NCBI GenBank assembly: GCA_947036575.1
Contig: CAMQSH010000003.1
Location: forward strand, 1-32,547
DNA from: an uncultured Brevinema sp.
Lineage (GTDB): Bacteria; Spirochaetota; Brevinematia; Brevinematales; Brevinemataceae
Reading direction: 5' to 3'
DNA: 32,547 nucleotides
Positions 17,969 to 27,900 of the stretch are shown here, piece by piece. Position 1 is the stretch's first letter. The number at the start of each line of letters is the position of its first letter. The notes below the pieces were generated by a model. That model saw only the letters and a program-made list of their open reading frames with translations, did not search any database and had not been told where the DNA came from. A program made the translations under genes and the position numbers.

Positions 17969-18757
17969 ATGAAAATTTTATTTATCAATGATGATGGATA
18001 TGATGCTATAGGAATTCAAACATTATATAAAGCTTTTGTTAATCATTATGATTCCTACATGTGTGCTCCTCTTACTCATAAAAGTGCTTTTAGCCATGCT
18101 ATTAATTATTATGATCATCTAGAATTAAAACCTCTTTCTGATGGTATAAAAGGGTTTGCTCTTGATGGGACACCAGCAGATTGTGCGAGAGCATCATTAC
18201 AAGGATTATTCAAAGAAAAATTTGATCTTGTATTATCTGGTATTAATTATGGAGTTAATGCAGCCCAAGATATTTTTTATTCTGGTACTGTTGCTGCTGC
18301 TAGGGAATCTACTTTTCATGGTGTAATGGCTATAGCAACTTCTCTTCATCTTCAGGATTCAGCGGGTCATGTTATTACTGATGATATACAAAACAAATTT
18401 GCTTATGCTGCTGAAATGACTAAAAGAATAGTTGATACCTTGCCAAAAGAATTACTTCAATACAAAGAATCTCTTATTAATATTAATTTTCCAGCTACAA
18501 TGCCTGCTAAAGGGATTAAACTTACTACTCTTGGATTACATGGATACAAAACAGAATTGGAACATTCTTCTAAAGATAATAAAGATTATGTAAAAATTAA
18601 TACTGTTGATAAAAGTGTGGGTACAGGACCAGGGACTGATGTATATCATTTGAATGAAGGATATATTGTTGTTACTGCTCTACACAAAGGTATTAGCTAT
18701 GATGAAATTTTACAAAGTAAACTTGCTTTTATAGAAAAAATTTCAACTGCTCTTTAA
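17969..18757 (+). CDS. surE: 5'/3'-nucleotidase SurE
   Basis: ILFINDDGYDAIGIQTL, LDGTPADCARASL, VLSGINYGVNAAQDIFYSGTVAAARE. Confidence 0.95.
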   Translation: MKILFINDDGYDAIGIQTLYKAFVNHYDSYMCAPLTHKSAFSHAINYYDHLELKPLSDGIKGFALDGTPADCARASLQGLFKEKFDLVLSGINYGVNAAQDIFYSGTVAAARESTFHGVMAIATSLHLQDSAGHVITDDIQNKFAYAAEMTKRIVDTLPKELLQYKESLININFPATMPAKGIKLTTLGLHGYKTELEHSSKDNKDYVKINTVDKSVGTGPGTDVYHLNEGYIVVTALHKGISYDEILQSKLAFIEKISTAL

Positions 18758-18780
18758 TTTTATACAAAAATGTTTATTAA

Positions 18781-18805
18781 AAAAGGACTCTTAGAGTCCT
18801 TTTTT
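18781..18805. terminator. Bidirectional terminator
   Basis: AAAAGGACTCttaGAGTCCTTTT perfect stem between convergent genes. Confidence 0.85.
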
Positions 18806-18826
18806 TGATTTGAAATATAATTAGGA

Positions 18827-21097
18827 TTATAAATTAGGATTTTGAGGATCAAAGATAATATCTTTTCTTTCTTGTAATTCTTTAATAGAAGACACACCTA
18901 ATAAAAGCATTTGACTATAAATTTGTTTTTTGATATTATTGAGATAAGCAGTGATAGCTTCATATCCTCCACCAACAGCATGTGTAGCAACAGGTCTTCC
19001 TATCAGGACAGCATCAGCGCCCAAACTAATTGCTTTGATAACATCTGATCCGGATCTAATAGCACCATCAACTAGTATAATAGCTTTATCGCCAATAGCT
19101 TTTTTTATATGAGGAAGCATATCTATAGGTAAAGGAAAAGAATCACCAATACGCCCTCCATGAGAAGAAACGATAATATGTGTTGCCCCAGCTTCAACTG
19201 CTTTAAGAGCATCTGAAACAGAGAGGACTCCCTTAATAATAAATGGTAAATCATAAGTTTGGGATAGTTCTTTTAATTCTGATGTTGTTTTGGGAGTAGT
19301 TTCTTGTCCTAGATTGGAGAATGTTTTTAAGCCGATACCATCAATGTCTGTTCCAAATCCCAAGGCTCCAGCTTCTACAGCTAATTGATAACGTAATTTT
19401 ATAAAATCTAAATCTTTTCTCGGCTTACAAATAATTACAGAATGTCCAAAGTTTTCTAAAATTGCTTGTGCTACATGAGGAAATAAGTCAGGGTCTGCAG
19501 GATCTGGGGTGAAAGCGATGGTTCCTGCATGCTTGGCACCTTTTATGAAGGCTCTTTGTAAATCTAATTCTGTAATAGCATTATTATAATTAATTTTTCC
19601 TCCACCAATAGGAGCAACTAAAACAGGCATAGATAGCTGTCTATCAAACATTTTTATAGAAGTATCTACAGTGATATTTTCATGAATATAATTAGGCATG
19701 ATTTTAATTTGTTTAAATCTATTATAAGCTTGGATAAATGCTTCACCAGTACCAACTCCACCAACACCTGGTATTTGACCTCGACACCAAACTCCATCAC
19801 AAGCTTTACAGACAATACATACAGTCTTTAGTAAGTTTCTTGCCTGTTTTTCACTATTTTGGATAATTGCAGTGTAATCGCTAGTATTTTCGACTTCTAT
19901 TTTAATAGATGCTAGAGTTTTGTTAATTGCTCTTAATGCAAGCTCTCTTGTAGGTGCGGTAGCAATAATATTACCTTGTTTATCAAGATTGTTTTTTGGA
20001 TAGTAGACAATATCTCCTACTTGAGCTTTGATAGAAAAGTGAGAAATATATTCTTGTTCCAAAATGTTATCAGGAATAGACATACTTATTACTTTGCCTG
20101 GAGGTAGAATAATAGCTCTTTCTATACTGGTAAAATTTTTAGTAGGGGTGAGTTCAGGAATTTTCTCTCCTAAGGCAGTTTTGACCATATATTCATGGAG
20201 AGGAATTCCTGTTGCAAAAGGAAAAGTGTGGGAAGACATAAATCCACCAGATAAACGAGCAGCAATTTCTATAACCCAAGTTTTATCTTTAGATATTTTG
20301 AGGTCTGCCTTAGCTGCACCGTGACTGAGCCTCAAAGCTTTGATACCATCTCTAAAAGTAAAAATCGCTCTTTCTAACCATTCGTTATTCAAGCTTGAGG
20401 GCAAGATATGTCCTGTTTCTACAAAATAAGGAGAGTATTCGATAATTCTATCTCCAATACCTGTAATAGTAATAATTCCATCATTAATAAGTGCATCAAT
20501 ACTTAATTCATGAGCATCTATATATTCTTCTATAAGGATTTCTGGAAAGTCTCTATTATTTTCTTGGGCTAGAGTAATAGCAGCTGTTAGTTCTTCTACA
20601 GATTTAACAAGAGAAACTCCTCTAGCACCCATATTTCTTGTTGGTTTAACTACACAAACATGATCTAATTCTTCAAAAAAAGACAAAGCTTCTTCTAAAT
20701 TAGTAATTTTTTTGTATAAAGGAATAGGGACCCCAGCGTTTTCAAATGCTTTACGCATTAAGGCTTTGTCGCTAGCATTCAATGCAGCATTAGGGTGATG
20801 CCCTGGTAAATCAAAATGATGGGCAATGGTAGCTACTGTATAAGAAGCGTCAGTCCCAGCTGTTGCAACTCCGTGGATATCACCTTTTAGGCTTACATAT
20901 TCTTGGACTTTTTCTAAGCTTTCTTGAGCATCCATAGTATTAGCAATGATAAAATCATCAGAAAACTCAAAACCTACAGCTTCGGGATTTTGATCAGTAG
21001 CGATTACTCTTAATCCAAGATTTTTTGCTGCTTTGATGAGAGGTATTTGTAATTCACCTGCCCCTATAACGATAAATTGTTTGTCTGAATAGGACAT
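18827..21097 (-). CDS. Fusion protein: N-terminal ATP-grasp ligase and C-terminal FMN-dependent alpha-hydroxy-acid dehydrogenase-like domain
   Basis: N-terminal pre-ATP-grasp/ATP-grasp features (VIGAGELQIPLIKAAKNLG; VVKPTRNMGARGVSLV; WVIEIAARLSGGFMSSH); C-terminal CIVCKACDGVWCRGQIPGVGGVGTG, PFIIKGVLSVSDA, HGGRIGDS, DGAIRSGSDVIKAISLGADAVLIGRP. Confidence 0.88.
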   Translation of the reverse strand: MSYSDKQFIVIGAGELQIPLIKAAKNLGLRVIATDQNPEAVGFEFSDDFIIANTMDAQESLEKVQEYVSLKGDIHGVATAGTDASYTVATIAHHFDLPGHHPNAALNASDKALMRKAFENAGVPIPLYKKITNLEEALSFFEELDHVCVVKPTRNMGARGVSLVKSVEELTAAITLAQENNRDFPEILIEEYIDAHELSIDALINDGIITITGIGDRIIEYSPYFVETGHILPSSLNNEWLERAIFTFRDGIKALRLSHGAAKADLKISKDKTWVIEIAARLSGGFMSSHTFPFATGIPLHEYMVKTALGEKIPELTPTKNFTSIERAIILPPGKVISMSIPDNILEQEYISHFSIKAQVGDIVYYPKNNLDKQGNIIATAPTRELALRAINKTLASIKIEVENTSDYTAIIQNSEKQARNLLKTVCIVCKACDGVWCRGQIPGVGGVGTGEAFIQAYNRFKQIKIMPNYIHENITVDTSIKMFDRQLSMPVLVAPIGGGKINYNNAITELDLQRAFIKGAKHAGTIAFTPDPADPDLFPHVAQAILENFGHSVIICKPRKDLDFIKLRYQLAVEAGALGFGTDIDGIGLKTFSNLGQETTPKTTSELKELSQTYDLPFIIKGVLSVSDALKAVEAGATHIIVSSHGGRIGDSFPLPIDMLPHIKKAIGDKAIILVDGAIRSGSDVIKAISLGADAVLIGRPVATHAVGGGYEAITAYLNNIKKQIYSQMLLLGVSSIKELQERKDIIFDPQNPNL

Positions 21098-21106
21098 GTA
21101 TACCTC

Positions 21107-23074
21107 TTAATTATTCTCAGCATTGGAAAAATCCACAGTGTTTTTATGACGGATTTGACTAATCTGATCAACATTTTTAATAACATTTGTAGATGGAATA
21201 TTTGTTTTTTTATCCTTAGTAGTATTGGTATTTAACGAAGGCACAAACTCTATAGGAATAATAAAAGCAGATTTAATATCAATGAGTGATAAAGGGGTAG
21301 TATTTTGCTTTATCGTAGCGGTATAAGGTGTGATAGCAGTTACCGTTGCTGTTGTAAGAGGAATAAAATTTTTATCAAGGATGGCGACAGTTGAATTTTT
21401 AGTTAGATCATAAGCCGTCCCCAAACTGATCTCAAAACTCGAATCTGCTAAACGTGAATTAATATAACCAATAGTAGGAAGAAATTGTGAAATATTTACA
21501 ATTAAATTTATGAGATTTTCTGTTAATCGTTGTGAAGTAAAAGCATGCTGAAGTTTTTTAATTAACAATCCATTTTTATCAAATACTTCAATATCTAATA
21601 CTGAATTATCTTGATCAATCACCATACTTGTAATAGTATTATAAGTAGTATTTTGTTGAAAGATTGTCCGACTTTCTTGGACAAATTCTTTATCTCTTTC
21701 TATTACAAAATTCATGTCAGGATAAAAAAACTCTAATTCTTTAAATTCTTTTTGAATAGAAGATCCAATTCTACAAGAACTGTCTTTAATAAATATTTTA
21801 TTTGTATATTGATATAAAAGTCTTTTACTAGTATTTAATCTTTTAGTTTTTGTGAGATGATTACGTAATGCTAAAATCTTAGTTGTCAAAGGATTGCTAG
21901 TATTTTGATTAATAGCTTCTGTTAAGAGTAGATTTATAAGGTATTGATTGTTTTGAATTTTTGCATAATTAATAAGCTCATTTCGAGCTTTACTATTAGA
22001 AGGGTCTAACTTAACTATTTTTTGTAATAGAGAAAGCCTATAATAGCCAAGACCTTTTTTACGCTCTTGATTTGCTAAACCTTCAAGGTGCTTAGAAAGC
22101 TTTAATTTTAAGTCTGTATTTTCTGTTGATAATACATAATTATAAAATGCAGATATATATAATTGATTAGAAGGTTCTAACTCAAAAGCTTTTTGTAAAA
22201 ATTCATTAGCCTTATCAATGTTATTGGCAATAGAATATAAATTATATAATTTCCATTTTAATATCGCAGTATTTTGTATAGGTAATTCTGAAAGTGTTTG
22301 ATCTGTTATTTCGTAATATTTTAATGCTTTTGTATAGTTATTTTGAAAAAACGATAAATCACCAAGCAGTCTATTTCTAAGAATAGAATCACCAAAACGT
22401 GCATTTGCTTCTTCTAAGATGACAATAGCTTTGTTAGGTTCTTTATCAGAAATATAAAAATCAGCAAAGGCATCAAGTAAATATTCATTATAAGGAAAGC
22501 TTCTGATTCCATCTAAAAATATTTTTTGTGATAAAGACGAATTACGATTTTGTTGAGCAATTTTTGCTCTTAAAATAACATTTTGCCAAGAATTAGGACT
22601 ATAGTGATATGCTAATTCAGCCAAACGTTCTGCATCTTGTAGAAAATTATATTGAAGATTTAATAATGCAAATTCAGAGTACGCTTCTCCCATGTTAGGA
22701 GCTAATTTAATAGCATAAGCATAGGCATCTTGAGCATTGGTATATTTTTTTTGTGCTCTATAGATATTTCCTGCAATTACATGGTTACTAGGATTTTCTT
22801 TAGATAGTAAAATAGCTTTTTGAATATTAGTAATAGCATTGTCGTATTGATTAAAAGATAGTAATAATTCTGCATATGTTCTATAAATATTATTATCATT
22901 AGGGTTTTCTTGAAGTAATGCAGTTAAGCTAGAAATTCCTTGTGCATAATTTTTCTCAGTGATATACTCTTGGACTTGTGCTAGTTGTTCTTTTACAGAA
23001 TTACTTGTTTGAGAAAAAGAGATATTTGGGAAACAGATAGTTAGCAATAAAAAAATATATATTATAGTTTTCAT
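21107..23074 (-). CDS. Exported TPR-repeat protein
   Basis: Signal peptide MKTIIYIFLLLTICFPNISFSQ and many TPRs. Confidence 0.8.
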   Translation of the reverse strand: MKTIIYIFLLLTICFPNISFSQTSNSVKEQLAQVQEYITEKNYAQGISSLTALLQENPNDNNIYRTYAELLLSFNQYDNAITNIQKAILLSKENPSNHVIAGNIYRAQKKYTNAQDAYAYAIKLAPNMGEAYSEFALLNLQYNFLQDAERLAELAYHYSPNSWQNVILRAKIAQQNRNSSLSQKIFLDGIRSFPYNEYLLDAFADFYISDKEPNKAIVILEEANARFGDSILRNRLLGDLSFFQNNYTKALKYYEITDQTLSELPIQNTAILKWKLYNLYSIANNIDKANEFLQKAFELEPSNQLYISAFYNYVLSTENTDLKLKLSKHLEGLANQERKKGLGYYRLSLLQKIVKLDPSNSKARNELINYAKIQNNQYLINLLLTEAINQNTSNPLTTKILALRNHLTKTKRLNTSKRLLYQYTNKIFIKDSSCRIGSSIQKEFKELEFFYPDMNFVIERDKEFVQESRTIFQQNTTYNTITSMVIDQDNSVLDIEVFDKNGLLIKKLQHAFTSQRLTENLINLIVNISQFLPTIGYINSRLADSSFEISLGTAYDLTKNSTVAILDKNFIPLTTATVTAITPYTATIKQNTTPLSLIDIKSAFIIPIEFVPSLNTNTTKDKKTNIPSTNVIKNVDQISQIRHKNTVDFSNAENN

Positions 23075-23982
23075 TATTCCTCATCTTCCTGATTTTCGAT
23101 TTCATCGGCAACACTAGTATCAAAACCACTAGTTGCTAGTTTTTCTAATAATTTGCTTGCTTTTGTATATAAATTTTTTGAATTAACAACAAGTACGTGT
23201 GGTTTGTTTTTAGTAGATTTACCAACACCAAATATTTTTGATAAGACACGTTTTACCGTTCCGATTTTAACAATTTGTTCTTTAGGATCTAATAAATGTA
23301 CGTGTTTCATAGATAAGTATGCAATTATATATAAAAGACCGTCATATCCAAAGTTTGTATCGACATCCGGTCCCATCCATACAAATCCGTCAAAAGGTTC
23401 TTCATGAGAAAATTGTTTAGTGAGACATTCAGAATAATTAATATAAGATTGGTAATAGAGAGATTCTCTTAACTCTTTAAAATGTTCTATGTTACTTTTT
23501 TGATAAAGATCGTCTGCTAACCAAGCAGCTCTTAAAGCATATAATCCACGTCTTGCTGTTGGTGATGATTCTTTAGGGAGATGTATAGTACTTGCAAATG
23601 CCAAAATATAAGCAGCTAATCCTTCGACAGTATCTCTATATGTTGTAAAATCAATTTTTTCTCCAAAAATATCTGTTAATAATTTATCTCTATTATCTGC
23701 TTCTTGTTGGATTTCTGGTATCATAGTAGGCACTACTTTTTTTAAATCACTTAATAAACCTGAATAAAGACAAGAAGGGCATACAACAATAGGATAAATC
23801 ATAGGATTTATGATTCCGTATTTTTGAGTAGGTATGTACATACGCCTTAGTTCAATGGTGAGATCTCCTGCATTGAGACGGCCTCGTCCTGTTTGTAATT
23901 CTTCTTTTTGAAATTTAGTTTGACAAGCGGGGCAAGTGATAATATTTTTAGAAAAAAATGTAACTTGTTGTTTTTCATTCAA
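23074..23982 (-). CDS. DUF2225 family protein (predicted zinc-binding)
   Basis: CPACQTKFQKEELQTGRGRL and VVCPSCLYSGLLSDL Cys pairs; one-base overlap with the downstream TPR gene. Confidence 0.8.
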   Translation of the reverse strand: MNEKQQVTFFSKNIITCPACQTKFQKEELQTGRGRLNAGDLTIELRRMYIPTQKYGIINPMIYPIVVCPSCLYSGLLSDLKKVVPTMIPEIQQEADNRDKLLTDIFGEKIDFTTYRDTVEGLAAYILAFASTIHLPKESSPTARRGLYALRAAWLADDLYQKSNIEHFKELRESLYYQSYINYSECLTKQFSHEEPFDGFVWMGPDVDTNFGYDGLLYIIAYLSMKHVHLLDPKEQIVKIGTVKRVLSKIFGVGKSTKNKPHVLVVNSKNLYTKASKLLEKLATSGFDTSVADEIENQEDEE

Positions 23983-24151
23983 AATGGATCTCCTTGTTAC
24001 AAAATAAATAATTATATTTATTTTAATATATACATTGTAACGTAAATACTCTTTTTTTTCAAAAAAGTGAGCCTTTATTCTTTAAAAAAATAAATAAAGT
24101 ACGAAAATATATATAGGGATAAAATTTTTACTTTGTAACAATCGAGGTTTT

Positions 24152-24961
24152 ATGTTATTAGAATTGATTTTTTTGGCTATTATACAAGGAATCACAGAAT
24201 TTTTACCTGTCTCTAGTTCCGGTCACCTTAATGTTTTAGCTCATTTTATAGCTTTTGACCAACAACATCTATTGTTATATTTTTTGGTATTACATGCGGG
24301 TACAGCTTGTGCTGCTATTTATTTTTTTAGGCAAGATATTTATGCTATTATTTTAGGATTATGGGAGTTTGTTACAAAAAAAGATACAGAGCAAGCAAAA
24401 AATGCGATTAAATGGGTACAATTAATTATAATGGTATCTATTCCAACAGGTATTGTAGGAATAACTTTAAAAACATCTGTAGAAGCTTTAGGTTCAAACT
24501 TATTAGTGATAAGTATTGCTTGGATTGTTACAGCAATTATTTTATTTGCCACAAAATTTGTTGTTTCCAAAAAATTAGAACTTATGACATTCACTTATAA
24601 AGATGCTTTTTTAGTTGGAATTGCTCAAAGTTTTGCTCTACTTCCTGGTATTTCAAGATCTGGATCTACTATTGCCATGGCATTATTCTTAGGAGCAAGT
24701 CCTTCTTTTGCAGGAAAGCTTTCTTTTTTAGCTTCTTTTGTCGCTATTTTTGGAGCTTTGTTGTTAGAAATATTAGATTATATAAAAGTTGGTGACTCAA
24801 CATTATCCTTTACTTATTTATTTATTGGATTTATAATGTCTTTTATAGTGGGCTTGTTTTCACTTAAATTTTTAATTAGTATATTAAAACATGGTAAATT
24901 GTTTTTATTTTCTGTATATTGTTTTATAATAGGAGTATTACTTCTATTTGTTATTTTATAA
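24152..24961 (+). CDS. uppP: Undecaprenyl-diphosphatase UppP/BacA
   Basis: IIQGITEFLPVSSSGHL and LLPGISRSGSTIAMALFLG motifs. Confidence 0.95.
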   Translation: MLLELIFLAIIQGITEFLPVSSSGHLNVLAHFIAFDQQHLLLYFLVLHAGTACAAIYFFRQDIYAIILGLWEFVTKKDTEQAKNAIKWVQLIIMVSIPTGIVGITLKTSVEALGSNLLVISIAWIVTAIILFATKFVVSKKLELMTFTYKDAFLVGIAQSFALLPGISRSGSTIAMALFLGASPSFAGKLSFLASFVAIFGALLLEILDYIKVGDSTLSFTYLFIGFIMSFIVGLFSLKFLISILKHGKLFLFSVYCFIIGVLLLFVIL

Positions 24962-24977
24962 AGTTGTAGGTGTATAA

Positions 24978-27900
24978 ATGTTCAAAGGTATTTTAAAAGT
25001 TGTAATCTCTTACGCTTTAATGTTGTTTTCTCTTTTATTGATGATCTCTCTAGTGAAGTTTTCTCCAAATGATTTAGCTTTTTATACGACAGCTATAAAC
25101 TCATCATATACAAATATATTGGGAACTCTTGGTGTACAAATAGCATCTCCTTTTGTATTTTTTTATGGGTATTCTTCTTGGATTTGGGGCTTGTTTTCTT
25201 TATTAATAGGAATGCGTATTTTAGTGGGTATAACGCCCCATGATTTGTTAATTCGTTTTGCTCTTGCTCATGGTATTGCTCTTTTAAGTTCTACACTTTT
25301 TACTTTGTTTACTTCTAATTTTTCTTTTCTTACAGGAGGAGTTTTTGGAGCTCTTTTTGCACATATCTTGACCAGTATTATTCCTAGTTTTATAATGATT
25401 CCTATTATTTTGGCTTTATTAATAATATTACTTGCACAAATGTGGTCTTTACCTTTTGAACAATTAGCAAAAAAATTCAATTCTTTAAATAAAGCTCCCC
25501 AAGTTGTAGTAGAACAGTATAGCGAATATAGAGATGAATTGCCTCAATATAATTCTGATTATTCAGAATTATCAATTCCTATTAATGATAATATAGAAGA
25601 AATATCTCAACAATACCATGCTACTCATGATGAAAATATGCACTATGGTGCTGTGGATACTTTAATAGAGGAATCACACCCAAGTGATTTTAGACATCGA
25701 TCTCAATTACCAAGTTTTTTACAAGAAATTGATGAAGGAGAACCCTCAGAACAGCAGCAACCAGTATTTATCTGTAAAAAACCTTTGGTAACAAAAAAAG
25801 AAACACTATTAAGAGATGTAGAAGTAGATCTTCTTTCTCCTTATCTAAGAGGATCTAGTTCTTTTTATAATAAAATAGAAGAAAATAATTTTCTAAAATC
25901 AAGATCATTAGAGGCTTTAGAATCTCCAACGACTTTAGAAGAAGATGTTCAAAATATTACTGAGGGCCTTGATGAATTAGACCAATCTTTTGAATCTATG
26001 TTGCCTACCAGTGAATGGATTAGAGAATCTGGTGTACCTTTATCAGACTTTATTCGTAATCAATCTGGTGTTAAAAGATTGTCCTTTTCTGATGGGATTG
26101 TAAGTGAAGTAACAGAAATGAGTGAAATCTCAGAAACCCAAATTAATGCTGATGAAAATGAAAACATTGCAACAGTAGATAAAAAAACAGATTATGATTC
26201 TGAAGAGTTTGCTAATACTACAGATGATGCAGACAAGTTAGCTATTCATACTCTTATAGAAGATTCTGCAGATATTGTCTTTGATGCAGAACCCTCAATA
26301 ATCCCCCAACATATTTCCAACTTTCCTCCTGTTAGTGGACTTTTAAGTGATACACCGATTATTTTAAACGAATTGGATGATAAAGGGCAAGAAATCTCCA
26401 ATTTTTCTTTGGAACATTTTGAGAATCCGACTTATAGTAAGATAGATAATGATATTATAGGAATATCAGATTCTGAAAAAATATTGCTGAGTGGAATCGA
26501 GAGAACCATGAAAAAACAGCAAGAATCTACTGATTCATTAAAAGATAAACTTCATAAAAAACAACAAGAGTTAGCAGAAATATATTATAAGACATTAGAA
26601 CAAGAAGAAAATGCTAGTTTTGTAGATGAAGAACTAGGACCAGTGATATCTGATTTTGTTCTTCAAGATTTTGAAAAGGAAATTTTAGCATTAAAAAAAG
26701 AATCTAATACTCTTGATACTGTATCTCAAAACATATCTGATACTAGCTTTTTGATGACTCATAAATCATCACTTGATTCGGAACCTGTGTTTGATCCTTT
26801 AGCTCAAGACCCAATTAATACTCTTGTTTTACCTGAAAAATCTATAGATTCAGAACACCTTATACAAGAATTGATGATTCCTAATGTAGAAGATATTGAA
26901 GATATTGAAAATGTAGATTATCTAGAATCTTTATTGGAAATAACGCCTAAGGAAGAAAAAGAATCTATTGATTTTCAAACAGAAGAAGATCTTAATATTA
27001 AAGAAGAATATGATATTCCAAATTTAGTCTCTCTTATGAGATTAAATTTGGGAGAGGCAGAATTTCCTGATATTAAAGAATTAACAAGAAAAGCTTTTTC
27101 CCCTAATAATAGTAATTGGAATATTGATTTTAAAGATTTTGACAAAGAAGAAACAGTTTTAGAATTTAAAGATATTTTCACACAAAAAGATAAGCCAAGT
27201 AATGATATTAATAAAATAGAAAAATTTGAAGAGTTACTGGAGACTGAAGATCCTTTTGTGCTATTAGAAGAGTCGCAGGGAGAAATTCCTATACCTTCAG
27301 TAGATACAATGCATAGTTTTTCTTCTGAATTAGAGAGAGAACCGGCCTTTGTTATTAGCAGGAATGATGATGAAAATACTCAAGAGAGTAATCTTCTAAA
27401 ACCAAATACTATGACTCCTATGTCTATTCCTACTTTTATAGAGGATACAGCATTTAGTTTTTCTTCAGAAGATTCAGAAAGAGAACCTGAATTTACAATT
27501 CGTAATATTAATGATAATACAGTTTTAGATAATAACCCACCCCTTGAAATAGTGCAAAAAATAGCAGAGCCAGAAGAAATAGTAGCGCCACAAACAATAA
27601 TACCAGAAGAGATATTTATACAGGATTCATCAGAATTAACAGATATAGAATTTAGGGATCAAGAAGATAATATTGCACTAGAAAAACCTATTGTTTTTGA
27701 AGAGTCTATTATTCATGATATGCTTGAAGAGGATAGAGAACCTACTACAGAAAAAGATAGTGAAGAAATGTTAAATGTGGAGCAGGAACAAAGAGATATT
27801 ATACTTAGTCATGAAGAAGAAATTTTATTTGCAGATGAGGATAGTAATGAAATTTATGAAATTGAACAAAACCCTGTAGATCAAGATATTACCGATTTGG

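Noticed and set aside
24412-24600. Short plus ORF in uppP
   Set aside because: Out-of-frame shadow of uppP.
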